Assembly (NCBI RefSeq): GCF_030128875.1
Contig: NZ_CP124620.1
Span: 1,178,001-1,242,000 of the forward strand
Source: Stenotrophomonas sp. BIO128-Bstrain
GTDB lineage: Bacteria; Pseudomonadota; Gammaproteobacteria; Xanthomonadales; Xanthomonadaceae
Reading direction: 5' to 3'
Length of the DNA stretch: 64,000 bases
The notes below the pieces were generated by a model, which saw only the letters and a list, made by a program, of their open reading frames with translations, made no database searches and was not told the origin of the DNA. Below are positions 35,407 through 44,947 of the stretch, one piece after another; positions within the stretch are counted from its first letter, which is position 1; each line of letters opens with the position of its first letter. The position numbers and the translations under genes are program-made.

Positions 35407-37785
35407 TCAGCCCTTGGCCTTGAGCTTGGCCAGGCGCAGCCAGGTGTCGACCACGGTGTCCGGGTTCAGCGACACCGACTCGATGCCTTCCTGCATCAGC
35501 CATTCGGCCAGGTCCGGATGATCGGACGGGCCCTGGCCGCAGATGCCGACGTACTTGCCCTTGGCACGTGCCGACTTGATCGCCATCGACAGCAGCTTCT
35601 TCACCGCCGGGTTCCGCTCGTCGAACAGGTGCGCCACGATCGAGGAGTCGCGATCCAGGCCCAGGGTGAGCTGGGTGAGGTCGTTGGAACCGATCGAGAA
35701 GCCGTCGAAGATTTCCAGGAACTCATCGGCGAGCAGTGCGTTGGACGGCACTTCGCACATCATGATGATCTTCAGGCCGTTCTCGCCCTGCTTGAGGCCG
35801 TTCTGTTCCAGCACCTCGACGACCTTGCGGCCTTCTTCCAGGGTGCGCACGAACGGGATCATGACCCACAGGTTGTCCAGGCCCATCTCGTTGCGCACGC
35901 GCAGCACGGCCTTGCACTCCAGTGCGAAGGCGGCCGAGAAGCTCGGATCGACGTAACGGCTGGCGCCGCGGAAGCCGATCATCGGGTTCTCTTCGTGCGG
36001 CTCGTAGTTGCTGCCGCCGATCAGGTTGGCGTACTCGTTGGACTTGAAGTCCGACAGGCGCACGATCACCGGGTTCGGGGCCACCGAAGCGGTCAGGGTG
36101 GCGATGCCTTCGGCCAGGCGGCCGACGTAGAAGCTGACCGGATCCGCGTAACCGGCGATCTTCTCGTCGATCTTCTTCTTGGTCGCCGCGTCCTGACGGT
36201 CGTACTCCAGCAGGGCGTTGGGGTGGATGCCGATGTGGCTGGCGATGATCATTTCCAGACGCGCCAGGCCGATGCCGGCGTTCGGCAGCTGGCCGAAGTC
36301 GAAGGCGCGTTCCGGGTTGGCCACGTTCATCATGATCTTCAGCGGCGCCGGCGGCATGTTGCCCAGGTCCGTGGTGGTGCGCTCGAACTCGAGCTTGCCC
36401 TCATAGATGAAGCCGGTGTCGCCCTCGGCGCAGCTGACGGTCACTTCCTGGCCGTCCTGGATCACCTGGGTGGCGTTGCCCGAGCCGACCACGGCCGGCA
36501 CGCCCAGCTCACGGGCGATGATCGCCGCGTGGCAGGTACGGCCACCACGGTTGGTCACGATGGCCGAGGCGCGCTTCATCACCGGCTCCCAATCGGGATC
36601 GGTCATGTCGGCGATCAGCACGTCGCCCGGCTGCACGCGCGCCATGTCGTCCAGGGTGCGCACCACGCGGGCGGTACCGGCACCGATCTTGGCACCCACG
36701 GCGCGGCCTTCGGCCAGCACCTTGCCGTCCTTCTGGTTCAGCGCGAAGCGTTCGATCTGGGTGGCATGGCCACGCGACTTCACCGTCTCCGGGCGCGCCT
36801 GCACGATGAACAGCTTGCCGCTGACACCGTCCTTGGCCCACTCGATATCCATCGGGCGGCCGTAATGCTTTTCGATGACCAGCGCCTGCTTGGACAGTTC
36901 CTGCACGTCCTCGTCGCTGATGGAGAACGTGCTGCGCAGTTCGGCCGGGGTGTCTTCGATGCGCACGCGCTCACCGGGGACGTCCGAATACACCATGCGG
37001 ATCGCCTTGCTGCCGAGCGAGCGGCGCAGGATCGCCGGCTTGCCGGCGCTCAGGGTGGGCTTGTAGACGTAGAACTCGTCGGGGTTGACCGCGCCCTGCA
37101 CGACCATTTCGCCGAGGCCGAACGAAGAGGTGACGAACACCACGTCGCGGAAGCCGGACTCGGTGTCCAGGGTGAACAGCACGCCGGAGGAACCCACGCC
37201 CGAGCGCACCATCAGCTGCACGCCGGCGGACAGGAACACATCCTCGTGCTTGAAGCCGTGGTGGACGCGGTAGGCGATCGCGCGGTCGTTGTACAGCGAG
37301 GCGAACACTTCCTTGACCTTGTGCACGACATCGTCGGCGCCGGTCACGTTGAGGAAGGTCTCCTGCTGGCCGGCGAAGGACGCATCGGGCAGATCTTCGG
37401 CGGTGGCCGAGGAGCGCACCGCGACGGCGACATCGCCGCCGCCGTTTTCACTGCACAGCTTGGCGTAGGCGCTGCGGATGTCCTGGTCCAGTTCCGGGTG
37501 GAGCGGGGCATCGATCACCCAGCCGCGGATTTCCTTGCCGGCCAGGGTCAGGGCACCGACATCTTCCACGTCCAGCGTGGCCAGCTTGTCGAAGATGCGC
37601 TTGGACAGATCGTTATGGGCGATGAAGTCCTTGAAGGCTTCAGAGGTGGTTGCATAACCGCCGGGGACAGACACCCCCAGACCGGCCAGGTTGCCGATCA
37701 TTTCGCCAAGCGACGAATTCTTGCCGCCTACGCGGGCCAGGTCGGCCAGGCGCAGTTCGTGCAACCACAGGATGTTCTCGTTCAA
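35407..37785 (-). CDS. ppsA: Phosphoenolpyruvate synthase
   Basis: 792 aa, full length for the family. N-terminal ATP-grasp ([31 protein letters not shown]), central swivelling domain with the phospho-His in [15 protein letters not shown], and C-terminal PEP/pyruvate barrel ([38 protein letters not shown]). It makes PEP from pyruvate and ATP for gluconeogenesis. TTG start at 37785 with GGAG 8 bases upstream. Divergent from ppsR, its regulator, with 143 bases between starts. Confidence 0.96.
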   Translation of the reverse strand: MNENILWLHELRLADLARVGGKNSSLGEMIGNLAGLGVSVPGGYATTSEAFKDFIAHNDLSKRIFDKLATLDVEDVGALTLAGKEIRGWVIDAPLHPELDQDIRSAYAKLCSENGGGDVAVAVRSSATAEDLPDASFAGQQETFLNVTGADDVVHKVKEVFASLYNDRAIAYRVHHGFKHEDVFLSAGVQLMVRSGVGSSGVLFTLDTESGFRDVVFVTSSFGLGEMVVQGAVNPDEFYVYKPTLSAGKPAILRRSLGSKAIRMVYSDVPGERVRIEDTPAELRSTFSISDEDVQELSKQALVIEKHYGRPMDIEWAKDGVSGKLFIVQARPETVKSRGHATQIERFALNQKDGKVLAEGRAVGAKIGAGTARVVRTLDDMARVQPGDVLIADMTDPDWEPVMKRASAIVTNRGGRTCHAAIIARELGVPAVVGSGNATQVIQDGQEVTVSCAEGDTGFIYEGKLEFERTTTDLGNMPPAPLKIMMNVANPERAFDFGQLPNAGIGLARLEMIIASHIGIHPNALLEYDRQDAATKKKIDEKIAGYADPVSFYVGRLAEGIATLTASVAPNPVIVRLSDFKSNEYANLIGGSNYEPHEENPMIGFRGASRYVDPSFSAAFALECKAVLRVRNEMGLDNLWVMIPFVRTLEEGRKVVEVLEQNGLKQGENGLKIIMMCEVPSNALLADEFLEIFDGFSIGSNDLTQLTLGLDRDSSIVAHLFDERNPAVKKLLSMAIKSARAKGKYVGICGQGPSDHPDLAEWLMQEGIESVSLNPDTVVDTWLRLAKLKAKG

Positions 37786-37928
37786 GCGCGATGCTCCGTT
37801 TGGCCATCGCCCGAGGCGGGCTGGATGGCCACGTCCGTAGGAAGAAGCCGATATGATGCCGGGCAGACCGCTGTCGGCACAAGCTTGTATCGACAGCCTT
37901 TTTAAGCTTCGGAGGGGGTAAAAGCCGT

Positions 37929-38750
37929 ATGTCGACGATCCGACCGGTGTTCTACGTGTCCGATGGAACCGGTATCACCGCTGAAACCATTGGGCATAGC
38001 CTCCTGACCCAGTTCTCCGGGTTCAGCTTCATCACCGACCGGATGTCGTTCATCGATGATCCGGAAAAAGCGCGCGAAGCCTGTGAAAGGATCCGTGCAG
38101 CGGGCGAGCGGTACCAGGTCCGGCCCATCGTGGTCAGTTCCTGCGTGGACAGCGGGCTGAGCATCATCCTGGCCGAAAGCGGCGGATTGATGCTGGATGT
38201 GTTCGCGCCCTTCATCGAGCCGCTGGAGCGGGAACTGGCCGTCAACCGGCATTCCCGGGTCGGCCAGGCGCACGGCATGGTGGACTTCGAGACCTACCAC
38301 CGCCGCATCAACGCGATGAATTTCGCGCTGACCCATGACGACGGCATCGCCATCAACTACGACGATGCCGACGTGATCCTGGTGGCCGTCTCCCGGGCCG
38401 GCAAGACCCCGACCTGCATCTACCTGGCCCTGCATTACGGGGTTCGCGCGGCCAATTACCCGCTGACCGACGAGGACCTGGAGCAGGATCGCCTGCCGCC
38501 ACGCCTGCGCCCGTACCGGAAAAAGCTGTTTGGGCTGACCATCGATCCGGACCGCCTGCAGCAGATCCGCCAGGAGCGTCGCCCGAACTCGCGCTACGCC
38601 AACCTGGAGACCTGCCGCCGCGAGGTCGCCGCCGCCGAGACCATGTTCCGGATGGAGCGGATCCCGACCCTGAGCACCACCCATACCTCGATCGAGGAGA
38701 TCTCGAGCAAGGTGCTGGGCACGCTGGGGCTGCAGCGCGAGATGTATTGA
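37929..38750 (+). CDS. ppsR: PEP synthase regulatory kinase/pyrophosphorylase
   Basis: 273 aa, DUF299 family. [19 protein letters not shown] start, [18 protein letters not shown] and the P-loop [14 protein letters not shown] are diagnostic. It inactivates PpsA by ADP-dependent phosphorylation of a Thr next to the catalytic His and reactivates it by phosphorolysis; the target sequence in PpsA (RTCHAA) is present. GGAGGGGG precedes the ATG at 37929. Confidence 0.95.
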   Translation: MSTIRPVFYVSDGTGITAETIGHSLLTQFSGFSFITDRMSFIDDPEKAREACERIRAAGERYQVRPIVVSSCVDSGLSIILAESGGLMLDVFAPFIEPLERELAVNRHSRVGQAHGMVDFETYHRRINAMNFALTHDDGIAINYDDADVILVAVSRAGKTPTCIYLALHYGVRAANYPLTDEDLEQDRLPPRLRPYRKKLFGLTIDPDRLQQIRQERRPNSRYANLETCRREVAAAETMFRMERIPTLSTTHTSIEEISSKVLGTLGLQREMY

Positions 38751-38755
38751 TCGGC

Positions 38756-38788
38756 GCGCCCCCTTGAACAGCAAGGGGGCGCTTCCTT
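38756..38788 (+). terminator. Terminator of ppsR
   Basis: GCGCCCCCTT / AAGGGGGCGC stem with a 7-base loop, followed by TTCCTTCGT, beginning 6 bases after the stop. Confidence 0.8.
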
Positions 38789-38894
38789 CGTCCCGTGCCG
38801 GGGCTGCCCTGCGTCCGTGAACCGGTTGCGGGCCGCCCCTTTGGCCGGCGTGGTGCCGCCCCCACGTTGGGAGATCAACGTGTAGGATCGACCC

Positions 38895-39404
38895 ATGGCC
38901 CAGGCATCGCCCCGTATCGAACGCATTCCCCGGCTCAGCCGCCTGAGCTGGTTGATGGGCCTGTATGCGGAAAACTACCAGCACCTGGTGCGCCTGTTCG
39001 CACCCTCCGAACTGGTGCCCGGCAGCTACGTCTCCTCGATCGGCGATGGGCTGGATGTGCGCCTGGATGTCATCGAGTGCCACCGCTACACGGTCGAGCT
39101 GCGCCTGACCTACGACTTCGCCGACCCGGTCACCGGGCAGCCGGACCCGTCGGCCTATGTGCGCCTGTACCGTGATGCCCGGCAGGCCGAGACCACCCAT
39201 TGCTACGTCGGCCGCCGCTGGCAGGACGTGGTCGGGATGTACCCGCCGCCGGCCGAGCTGATCAGCCACCGCATGCGGATGAACACCTTCCTCGGCAAAT
39301 GGCTGGAATACCTGGCCGAACGCGGCCACGGGGTGGCCACGCTGCGCCGCGATGGCGAGGTGGCCGCACCGGCCGACGCACGCCGCACCAGCCTGGTGCC
39401 CTGA
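38895..39404 (+). CDS. DUF1249 family protein (YqiB-like)
   Basis: 169 aa. LMGLYAENYQHLVRLF, VIECHRYTVELRLTYDF, VRLYRDARQAE and MRMNTFLGKWLEYL fit the DUF1249/YqiB family, a soluble protein of unknown function often found near Nudix or cAMP phosphodiesterase genes. Here too a Nudix gene follows after 56 bases. Start ATG 38895 has only weak upstream complementarity. Confidence 0.88.
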   Translation: MAQASPRIERIPRLSRLSWLMGLYAENYQHLVRLFAPSELVPGSYVSSIGDGLDVRLDVIECHRYTVELRLTYDFADPVTGQPDPSAYVRLYRDARQAETTHCYVGRRWQDVVGMYPPPAELISHRMRMNTFLGKWLEYLAERGHGVATLRRDGEVAAPADARRTSLVP

Positions 39405-39460
39405 GCCGCGGCCTGGCGGATCACGCATAATCGGGGTCTGTGTTCCCGAGCGTGTGCGAA

Positions 39461-39949
39461 ATGCCCTACACCCCCATCGTGGCCACCTTGGGCTACGTGC
39501 TGTCCGCCGACGGCAAGCAAGTGCTGATGATCCACCGCAATGCCCGCCCTGGTGACCTGCACCTGGGCAAGTACAACGGGCTGGGCGGCAAGATGGAGCG
39601 CGATGAAGACGCCGCGGCCTGCATGCGCCGCGAAATCCGCGAGGAGGCCGGCATCGAGTGCGGGACCATGCGCCTGCGCGGCACGATCAGCTGGCCGGGT
39701 TTCGGCAGGAACGGTGAGGACTGGTTCGGCTTCGTGTTCGTCATCGATGACTTCACCGGCACGCCGCTGACCTCCAACCCGGAGGGCACGCTGGAGTGGG
39801 TGGACGTGGACAAGATCGACAGCCTGCCGTTGTGGGAAGGCGATCGCAGCTTCCTGCCGCTGGTCTTCGACGACGAGCCGCGCGCCTTCCACGGCGTGAT
39901 GCCGTACCGCGACGGCGCCATGCATTCGTGGAGTTACACCCGCCTGTAG
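39461..39949 (+). CDS. Nudix hydrolase (8-oxo-dGTP diphosphatase-like)
   Basis: 162 aa. Complete Nudix box GGKMERDEDAAACMRREI followed by REEAGI. The overall pattern (GYVLSADGKQVLMIHRN ... KYNGLGGK ... WVDVDKIDSLPLWEGDRSFL) matches the MTH1-like 8-oxo-dGTP diphosphatase subgroup. It cleans the nucleotide pool of oxidised dGTP; other substrates are possible. ATG 39461 was chosen over 39440 because the fold begins immediately after. The TAG stop lies in a GTAG tetranucleotide just before a REP. Confidence 0.88.
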   Translation: MPYTPIVATLGYVLSADGKQVLMIHRNARPGDLHLGKYNGLGGKMERDEDAAACMRREIREEAGIECGTMRLRGTISWPGFGRNGEDWFGFVFVIDDFTGTPLTSNPEGTLEWVDVDKIDSLPLWEGDRSFLPLVFDDEPRAFHGVMPYRDGAMHSWSYTRL

Positions 39950-39955
39950 GGTGGT

Positions 39956-39976
39956 TGCCGGCCAGCGGCCGGCACG
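39956..39976. repeat. REP stem-loop, TGCCGGCC type, copy 1
   Basis: TTGCCGGCCAGCGGCCGGCA forms a GCCGGCC/GGCCGGC hairpin, the second SMAG subtype. A GTAG lies 7 bases upstream on the plus strand (39946-39949). Confidence 0.7.
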
Positions 39977-40000
39977 TCATGAGCGGAGACGGAGGTGCGT

Positions 40001-40026
40001 GGCTGCCGGCCAGCGGCCGGCACTAC
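40001..40026 (-). repeat. REP, GTAG-TGCCGGCC type, copy 2
   Basis: On the minus strand GTAGTGCCGGCC then GCTGGCCGGCAG. The GTAG includes the TAG stop codon of the methyltransferase gene. It forms a REP pair with copy 1, 25 bases away. Confidence 0.85.
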
Positions 40027-40670
40027 AACCGGCGGGCGAGCAGCAGATGGAAGTGTTTGTTTACTTCGCGCCCGTCGTTGCTGCGCCCGGTTTCGTGATG
40101 GGCACGCCAGGCCTGCACGGTCAGCCCGGCGCTGCGCAGGGCCTGCTCGACCTCAGCCAGTTCGTGCAGGTGGAAGCCATGTGCGGCAAACGGCAGGGTG
40201 CGCATGAACGCCGCATCGCCGAAGGCCAGGCAGAGCCGGCCACCGGGGCGCAGCACGCGCGCCAACTCGGCGAACGGGAGTCTCAGTTCGTCCCAGAAAT
40301 ACAGGGTGTTCACCGCCAGCGCCGCATCGATGCAGGCCTCGTCCAGCGGCAGGGCATGGGCGTCGCCGAGGTGGAGCTCGGCCCGCTCCTGTAGACCGTG
40401 CCCGGCCAGCAGTGCATTGCCGGCCGCCACCATCGCCGCGGAGACATCCACGCCCAGGTAACGACTGTGCGGCGCCTGCAGCAGCTCGGGCGCAAAGGCG
40501 GCATTGCCGGGGCCGATCTCCAGCACCTGCTCGCCGGCAGTGACCGACAGCAGCGCCAGGGCGGCGCGGTTGAGATCACCGTTGCTGCGGTTCATCGACT
40601 GGGCCACCGCAAGCGCGTGGATCCCATGCGGGTGGCGCAACTGGGTCGCCAGATCATCGGGGGAAAGCAC
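40023..40670 (-). CDS. SAM-dependent class I methyltransferase
   Basis: 215 aa. The GTG at 40670 is chosen over ATG 40721 because AGGAG lies 8 bases upstream. Motif I is VLEIGPGNAAFAPELL, motif II LGVDVSAAMVAAG, then LGDAHALPLDEACIDAALAVNTLYFWD and LRPGGRLCLAFGD, as in the UbiE/Methyltransf_11 group. Substrate unknown, probably a small molecule. No operon partner. Confidence 0.85.
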   Translation of the reverse strand: MLSPDDLATQLRHPHGIHALAVAQSMNRSNGDLNRAALALLSVTAGEQVLEIGPGNAAFAPELLQAPHSRYLGVDVSAAMVAAGNALLAGHGLQERAELHLGDAHALPLDEACIDAALAVNTLYFWDELRLPFAELARVLRPGGRLCLAFGDAAFMRTLPFAAHGFHLHELAEVEQALRSAGLTVQAWRAHHETGRSNDGREVNKHFHLLLARRL

Positions 40671-41053
40671 GCGCAAGACTCCTGTCGGTGGGCGGCAGGA
40701 CCTGGCGGCGGCGGAGTCCATCGGCCAGCTTAGCCGACCGGGACGCTCGATGGGCGGCCGCGTGAAGGCCGATTTCCATCTGGCGATGAGGATCGGTGAT
40801 CAACAAATCACCAGCGTCGCGGCCAATGAGACTGAGTTGTCCACAGGGGGTGTGGATGACTCGTGGGCAAGTTTGTGGATAAGCCGCGTCGGCCCCCGCC
40901 GGTGCTCGCTGTCAAGATGGGTGGCCAAAAATTCACCGCAGGTCGTGCTGGCGTGAACGGCGCGGCAAGGCCGGGGTACGGCAGCGTAGGGTGGGCTGTC
41001 CGGGCGCGGGCCGCTCGCGGTACTCTCTTCCGATTGCCGCCACCCGATCTTTC
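40671..41053. promoter_or_regulatory. Divergent intergenic region with DnaA-box cluster
   Basis: 383 bases between the methyltransferase and pssA starts. Contains an inverted repeat GGTGAT-CAACAA-ATCACC (40795-40812) and three DnaA-box-like 9-mers: TTGTCCACA (40837-40845, one mismatch), TGTGGATGA (40851-40859, one mismatch on the complementary strand) and TGTGGATAA (40874-40882, exact complement of TTATCCACA). No coding region or RNA gene is apparent. Confidence 0.6.
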
Positions 41054-41668
41054 ATGAAACGTCACTTCTCGATGTTGCGCGAGTTCCACCTGGCCGACTG
41101 GTTCACCCTGGCCAACGCGTTCTGCGGCACCGGGGCGGTCTTTGCCGCCATGCGCTACCTGCAGGACGGCGAGCGCAGCTATCTGCTGTTCGGGATGGCC
41201 CTGATCCCGCTGGCCTTCATTTTCGATGCCCTGGACGGGCGCATCGCCCGCTGGCGCAAGTCCAGCTCCACGCTGGGCCGCGAGCTGGATTCACTGTCGG
41301 ACATCATCTCCTTCGGCGTGGCGCCGGCCGCGCTGGCCTACGCCTGTGGCATGCAGGGCGGCTGGGATTGGCTGGTGCTGAGCTACTTCGTCTGCTGCGG
41401 TGTCAGCCGCCTGGCACGCTACAACGTGACCGCCGAGGCGCTGGCCGGCGAAGGCGACAAGGTGCCGTACTTCGAGGGCACCCCGATTCCGACCAGCCTG
41501 GCGCTGGTGGTGGTGCTGGCGGTGGCGGCCAGCGTCGGTGCGACCGGGCCTGACCTGTGGCTGGGCCAGTGGCAGCTCGGGCCGTGGCAGCTGCACCCGC
41601 TGGTGTTGCTGTTCGCGCTGTCCGGTTCGCTGATGATCAGCAAGACCCTGCGCATTCCCAAGCCGTGA
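41054..41668 (+). CDS. pssA: CDP-diacylglycerol-serine O-phosphatidyltransferase
   Basis: 204 aa integral membrane enzyme. The CDP-alcohol phosphotransferase signature spans DALDGRIARW and GRELDSLSDIISFG (DG..AR..G...D...D). It makes phosphatidylserine, the precursor of phosphatidylethanolamine. Length fits the type II (Bacillus-like) PssA rather than the soluble E. coli type. ATG 41054 was chosen since an upstream extension would be unlike the family; the region upstream carries the DnaA-box cluster. Confidence 0.93.
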   Translation: MKRHFSMLREFHLADWFTLANAFCGTGAVFAAMRYLQDGERSYLLFGMALIPLAFIFDALDGRIARWRKSSSTLGRELDSLSDIISFGVAPAALAYACGMQGGWDWLVLSYFVCCGVSRLARYNVTAEALAGEGDKVPYFEGTPIPTSLALVVVLAVAASVGATGPDLWLGQWQLGPWQLHPLVLLFALSGSLMISKTLRIPKP

Positions 41669-41720
41669 GGCGCGGCGACGCGGCATTGCTATCATCGTTT
41701 CCCGAGACGGGAGGACGGTC

Positions 41721-42881
41721 ATGACCACGGCGGGCAGCGGCAGCAGCGCAGGCGACGTAGAGGCCCTTGCGCGGCAGTATTTCAGTGCGTGGGGCGATGC
41801 CCTGCGGCACGCCGCAGCGCCGCCGGGCCAGGCGGCCGGCCCCGAGGGACAGGGAAACTGGCAGCAGGCGATCGACTGGTGGGCGCAGATGATGCCCAAC
41901 GCCGCCAGTGGGCCGGCCGACGAGGCGGTGCACCGTTTCCGTGAACAGGCCGGTGGCTGGTACGGCACCATGCAGCAGGTGGCGGCCCAGTTCGCCGGCC
42001 GCGACACCACCAGCGCCGAAGTCGCGCAGGCGTGGCGCACGGCGGTGCTGGGGCAGGGCGACGGGCTGCTGCAGTGGATGCTGCAGGGCGCCCGTGGTCA
42101 TACCCAGGCCGAAGGCCCGGACCTGCTGCAGCTGCTGGAAACCCTGCAGCGCCAGCTCGGCCCGTGGCTGCAGAGCCCGGCGTTCGGCCCCGGCCGCGAG
42201 CATCAGGCCCGCTGGCAGGCACTGCTGCGGGCGCAGCAGGACTACCAGGCGCACTCGCGCGATTACGTGGAGCAGATCAAGCAGGCGCTGGACGATGCGT
42301 TCACCCTGTTCGAGCAGCGCCTGGCCGAACACGAACAGCCGGGCAATCAGTTGACCAGTGCACGGGCGATGTTCGATCTGTGGATCGACGCGGCCGAAGA
42401 GGCCTACGCGAAGGTCGCGCTGTCCGAACCGTTCCAGGCGGTCTACGCCGCGCTCGGTAACGCCCAGATGCGGCTGCGCGCGGCAACCCAGCAGGAAATC
42501 GAACGGCTGACCGAGGGCTTCGGCCTGCCGACACGCACGGAAATGGATGCGGCACACCGCCGCATCGCCGAGTTGGAGCGGTTGGTGCGGCGCATGGCCG
42601 GCGGCGCAGGCGATGGCAGGCCGGCCACCCGGCCGGCCGCCTCGAAGAAGACAGCTCCGACGAAGTCAGCTCCGAAGAAAGCAGCTCCGAAGAAGTCCGC
42701 TCCGAAGAAGGCAGCCGCGAAGAAGGCAGCCGCGAAGCAGGCAGCCCCGAAGAAGGCGGCACCAGAACAGAGCAAGGCACCCAAACCTGCGAAGACGGCG
42801 AAAGCCGCTGAAGCCGCGAAAACCGCTACAGCCACCCAACCGGTGAAGGCCGCCGCCAAACCCCGGAAACGCAGCGCATGA
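41721..42881 (+). CDS. phaE: PhaE subunit of class III PHA synthase with histone-like tail
   Basis: 386 aa. Residues ~1-290 match PhaE: FSAWGDALRHAA start, YVEQIKQALDDAFTLFEQRL and a WIDAAEEAYAKVALSEPF box. The last ~85 residues (~305-386) are a Lys/Ala/Pro tail of KKA, KSAPKK and AKPRKRS repeats, resembling the histone-H1-like tail of the phasin PhaF. The tail may bind DNA and tie granules to the nucleoid. It is encoded by near-repeats of about 15 bases (42650-42760). Its stop overlaps phaC by ATGA. Confidence 0.9.
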   Translation: MTTAGSGSSAGDVEALARQYFSAWGDALRHAAAPPGQAAGPEGQGNWQQAIDWWAQMMPNAASGPADEAVHRFREQAGGWYGTMQQVAAQFAGRDTTSAEVAQAWRTAVLGQGDGLLQWMLQGARGHTQAEGPDLLQLLETLQRQLGPWLQSPAFGPGREHQARWQALLRAQQDYQAHSRDYVEQIKQALDDAFTLFEQRLAEHEQPGNQLTSARAMFDLWIDAAEEAYAKVALSEPFQAVYAALGNAQMRLRAATQQEIERLTEGFGLPTRTEMDAAHRRIAELERLVRRMAGGAGDGRPATRPAASKKTAPTKSAPKKAAPKKSAPKKAAAKKAAAKQAAPKKAAPEQSKAPKPAKTAKAAEAAKTATATQPVKAAAKPRKRSA

Positions 42882-43945
42882 AAGGTCCCCTGGGCTTCAA
42901 CGCCGAAGACCTGCTGCAGGAAACCCTGGCCATGCAGCGCAAGCTGATGGATGGCCTGACGCTGCTGCCCTCGGTGGAGGATGTCGAGTACGGCGTTACC
43001 ACCCGCGAGGAAGTGTGGCGCGATGGCAAGGTCGCCCTGTACCGGTTTGTCGGCGGCCAGGCGCCGGTACGGCGGACGCCGCTGCTGATCGTCTATGCGC
43101 TGGTCAACCGGCCGTACATGGTCGACCTGCAGACAGACCGCTCGCTGGTGCAGAAACTGCTGGCGCTCGGCCATGATGTGTATGTACTGGATTGGGGCTA
43201 TCCGGACCGTTCCGAGCGCTACCAGACGCTGGAGGATTACCTGCTGCGGTTCGTCGATGGCGCGGTGGACCACCTGCAGGCCCACAATGGCGGTGAGCCG
43301 ATCAACATGCTCGGCATCTGCCAGGGCGGCGTGTTCGCGCTGTGCTACGCCGCGCTGCGCCAGGCCAAGCTGGCCAACCTGATCACGATGGTCACCCCGG
43401 TCGATTTCCACACCCCGGACAACATGCTCTCGCACTGGGCACGGCAGGTGGACGTGGATCTGCTGGTGGACACGCTGGGCAACATCCCGGCCGATCTGAT
43501 GAACGCCAGTTACCTGATGCTCAAGCCGTTCCGGCTCAATGTGCAGAAGTACGTCGGCCTGCTCGACATCCTCGATGACAAGGACGCGCTGGAGGATTTC
43601 CTGCGCATGGAAAAGTGGATCTTCGATTCGCCGGATCTTGCGGGCGAAGCGTTCCGCGATTTCATCAAGCAGTTCTACCAGGGCAACGGGCTCATGCACG
43701 ATGGCGTACGCATCGGCGAGGAACATGTCGACCTCCAGCAGGTGACGTTGCCGGTACTGAACATCTACGCCGAACAGGACCACCTGGTGCCACCGGACGC
43801 ATCACGCGCGCTGCGCGGCCGGATCGGCAGCCCCGACTACACCGAAAGCAGTTTCCGTGGCGGCCATATCGGCATCTACGTGTCCGGCCGCGCCCAGCGC
43901 GAGGTGCCCGGCACGATTACAGACTGGTTGCAGCAGCGCAGCTGA
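42878..43945 (+). CDS. phaC: PhaC subunit of class III PHA synthase
   Basis: 355 aa, the short class III length. Alpha/beta-hydrolase fold with the lipase-like box GICQGG carrying the catalytic Cys, catalytic Asp in AEQDHLVPP, and His in FRGGHIGIYVS. Polymerises (R)-3-hydroxyacyl-CoA into polyhydroxyalkanoate together with PhaE. Overlaps phaE by 4 bases. No phaA/phaB genes are in the window. Confidence 0.95.
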   Translation: MKGPLGFNAEDLLQETLAMQRKLMDGLTLLPSVEDVEYGVTTREEVWRDGKVALYRFVGGQAPVRRTPLLIVYALVNRPYMVDLQTDRSLVQKLLALGHDVYVLDWGYPDRSERYQTLEDYLLRFVDGAVDHLQAHNGGEPINMLGICQGGVFALCYAALRQAKLANLITMVTPVDFHTPDNMLSHWARQVDVDLLVDTLGNIPADLMNASYLMLKPFRLNVQKYVGLLDILDDKDALEDFLRMEKWIFDSPDLAGEAFRDFIKQFYQGNGLMHDGVRIGEEHVDLQQVTLPVLNIYAEQDHLVPPDASRALRGRIGSPDYTESSFRGGHIGIYVSGRAQREVPGTITDWLQQRS

Positions 43946-43948
43946 ACT

Positions 43949-44443
43949 TCATGGTGAGGCGGCTGATGCAGTGGCCTGGACCTGCCACGGGCCTGCGTAA
44001 GGGGTGTGCACGACATGTACCGTGACCAAGGGCGCGCCCTCACGCATGCCGTGCGGCACCTGTCGGGAATAGGTGAATTCCGACGCGGTCAGAACCTCTA
44101 CACGACGGCGTAGCGGCGTGCCGGCATCGGGCACGGTGTGCTGATGGCGACGGTCGCCGGTAAAGAAAAACCATCCTGCACCGCCGTGTTCGGCGCGCGA
44201 GCGGCCGGTGGCCGGATCGAAGTACTCGAAGCGATTAGTGCACGCGTCCCAGAGCGAAATGCCGACCACGCCGGGGTAGCGTGCGACCTGGTTGCGGCTG
44301 CGATCATCGCCTTCATACACGGCAGTGGTGATCCAGGTGCGCTCGGCCAACTGCCTCGCCTGATCGGAGGCGCCCGGGCAGGCCGGCACGGTGGACGCCG
44401 GTGCGAGCAGGAGCAGCAGGCGGGGCAGGACCGGGTATGGCAT
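43949..44443 (-). CDS. Exported small protein, possibly DUF4822
   Basis: 164 aa with a hydrophobic signal peptide (LLLLLAPASTVPA) and a Cys at its likely cleavage region. The mature part has ERTWITTAVYEGDDRSRN, VVGISLWDACTNRFEYFDP and GWFFFTGDRRHQH, a pattern I associate with the DUF4822 family, with moderate certainty. Function unknown; periplasmic or exported. It ends 3 bases from the phaC stop (convergent) and is divergent from the next gene. Confidence 0.65.
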   Translation of the reverse strand: MPYPVLPRLLLLLAPASTVPACPGASDQARQLAERTWITTAVYEGDDRSRNQVARYPGVVGISLWDACTNRFEYFDPATGRSRAEHGGAGWFFFTGDRRHQHTVPDAGTPLRRRVEVLTASEFTYSRQVPHGMREGAPLVTVHVVHTPYAGPWQVQATASAASP

Positions 44444-44504
44444 GAAAGGTTCCCGTGCACGAAGGCGAGGACGCTACATTAGTGGCCTGCACTCAGGAGG
44501 CACC

Positions 44505-44900
44505 ATGCAACAATCGCGAAAACGCACGTCCGTGGTCCCCGGCATCCTGATCGGGCTGGTCGCCCTGCTGCTGGGCGGCACGGCCCAGGCGGCGCCGGGC
44601 GAGGCCGCCCGCCGCGAGATCGCCGGTCTGATCGGCGCACTGGATGGCTCCAGCTGCCGCTTCCAGCGCAACGGCAGCTGGCACGACGCCGCCGAGGCGC
44701 GCGCCCATCTGCAGCGCAAGTACGACTACCTGCTCAGGAAGGACAAGGTGGACACCGCCGAGCAGTTCATCGAGCGCGCCGCCAGCCAGAGCAGCATGAG
44801 CGGCAAGCCGTACCGGATCGCCTGCCCGGGCCAGCCGGAGCAGACCGCGGCGGTCTGGTTCACCGCGCGGTTGGCGGCCCTGCGCCAACGCACCCCGTAG
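44505..44900 (+). CDS. DUF5329 family exported protein
   Basis: 131 aa, AGGAGG 7 bases before ATG 44505. Signal peptide to about residue 29 (LLLGGTAQA-A). REIAGLIGALDGSSCRFQRN, WHDAAEARAHLQRKYDYLL and DTAEQFIERAASQSSMSG fit the DUF5329 pattern with two Cys. Function unknown; periplasmic. Confidence 0.82.
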   Translation: MQQSRKRTSVVPGILIGLVALLLGGTAQAAPGEAARREIAGLIGALDGSSCRFQRNGSWHDAAEARAHLQRKYDYLLRKDKVDTAEQFIERAASQSSMSGKPYRIACPGQPEQTAAVWFTARLAALRQRTP

Positions 44901-44947
44901 ACATGGTTCGCGCTAGAGTCGGCATCTACCGGCTCGAGACCCCGTGC

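Noticed and set aside
35344..37905. 853-codon plus-strand frame
   Set aside because: Antisense shadow of ppsA, whose full family motifs are on the minus strand.
40795..40882. Chromosomal replication origin
   Set aside because: DnaA-like boxes are present, but there is no AT-rich unwinding region and none of the usual origin neighbours (dnaA, dnaN, rpmH).
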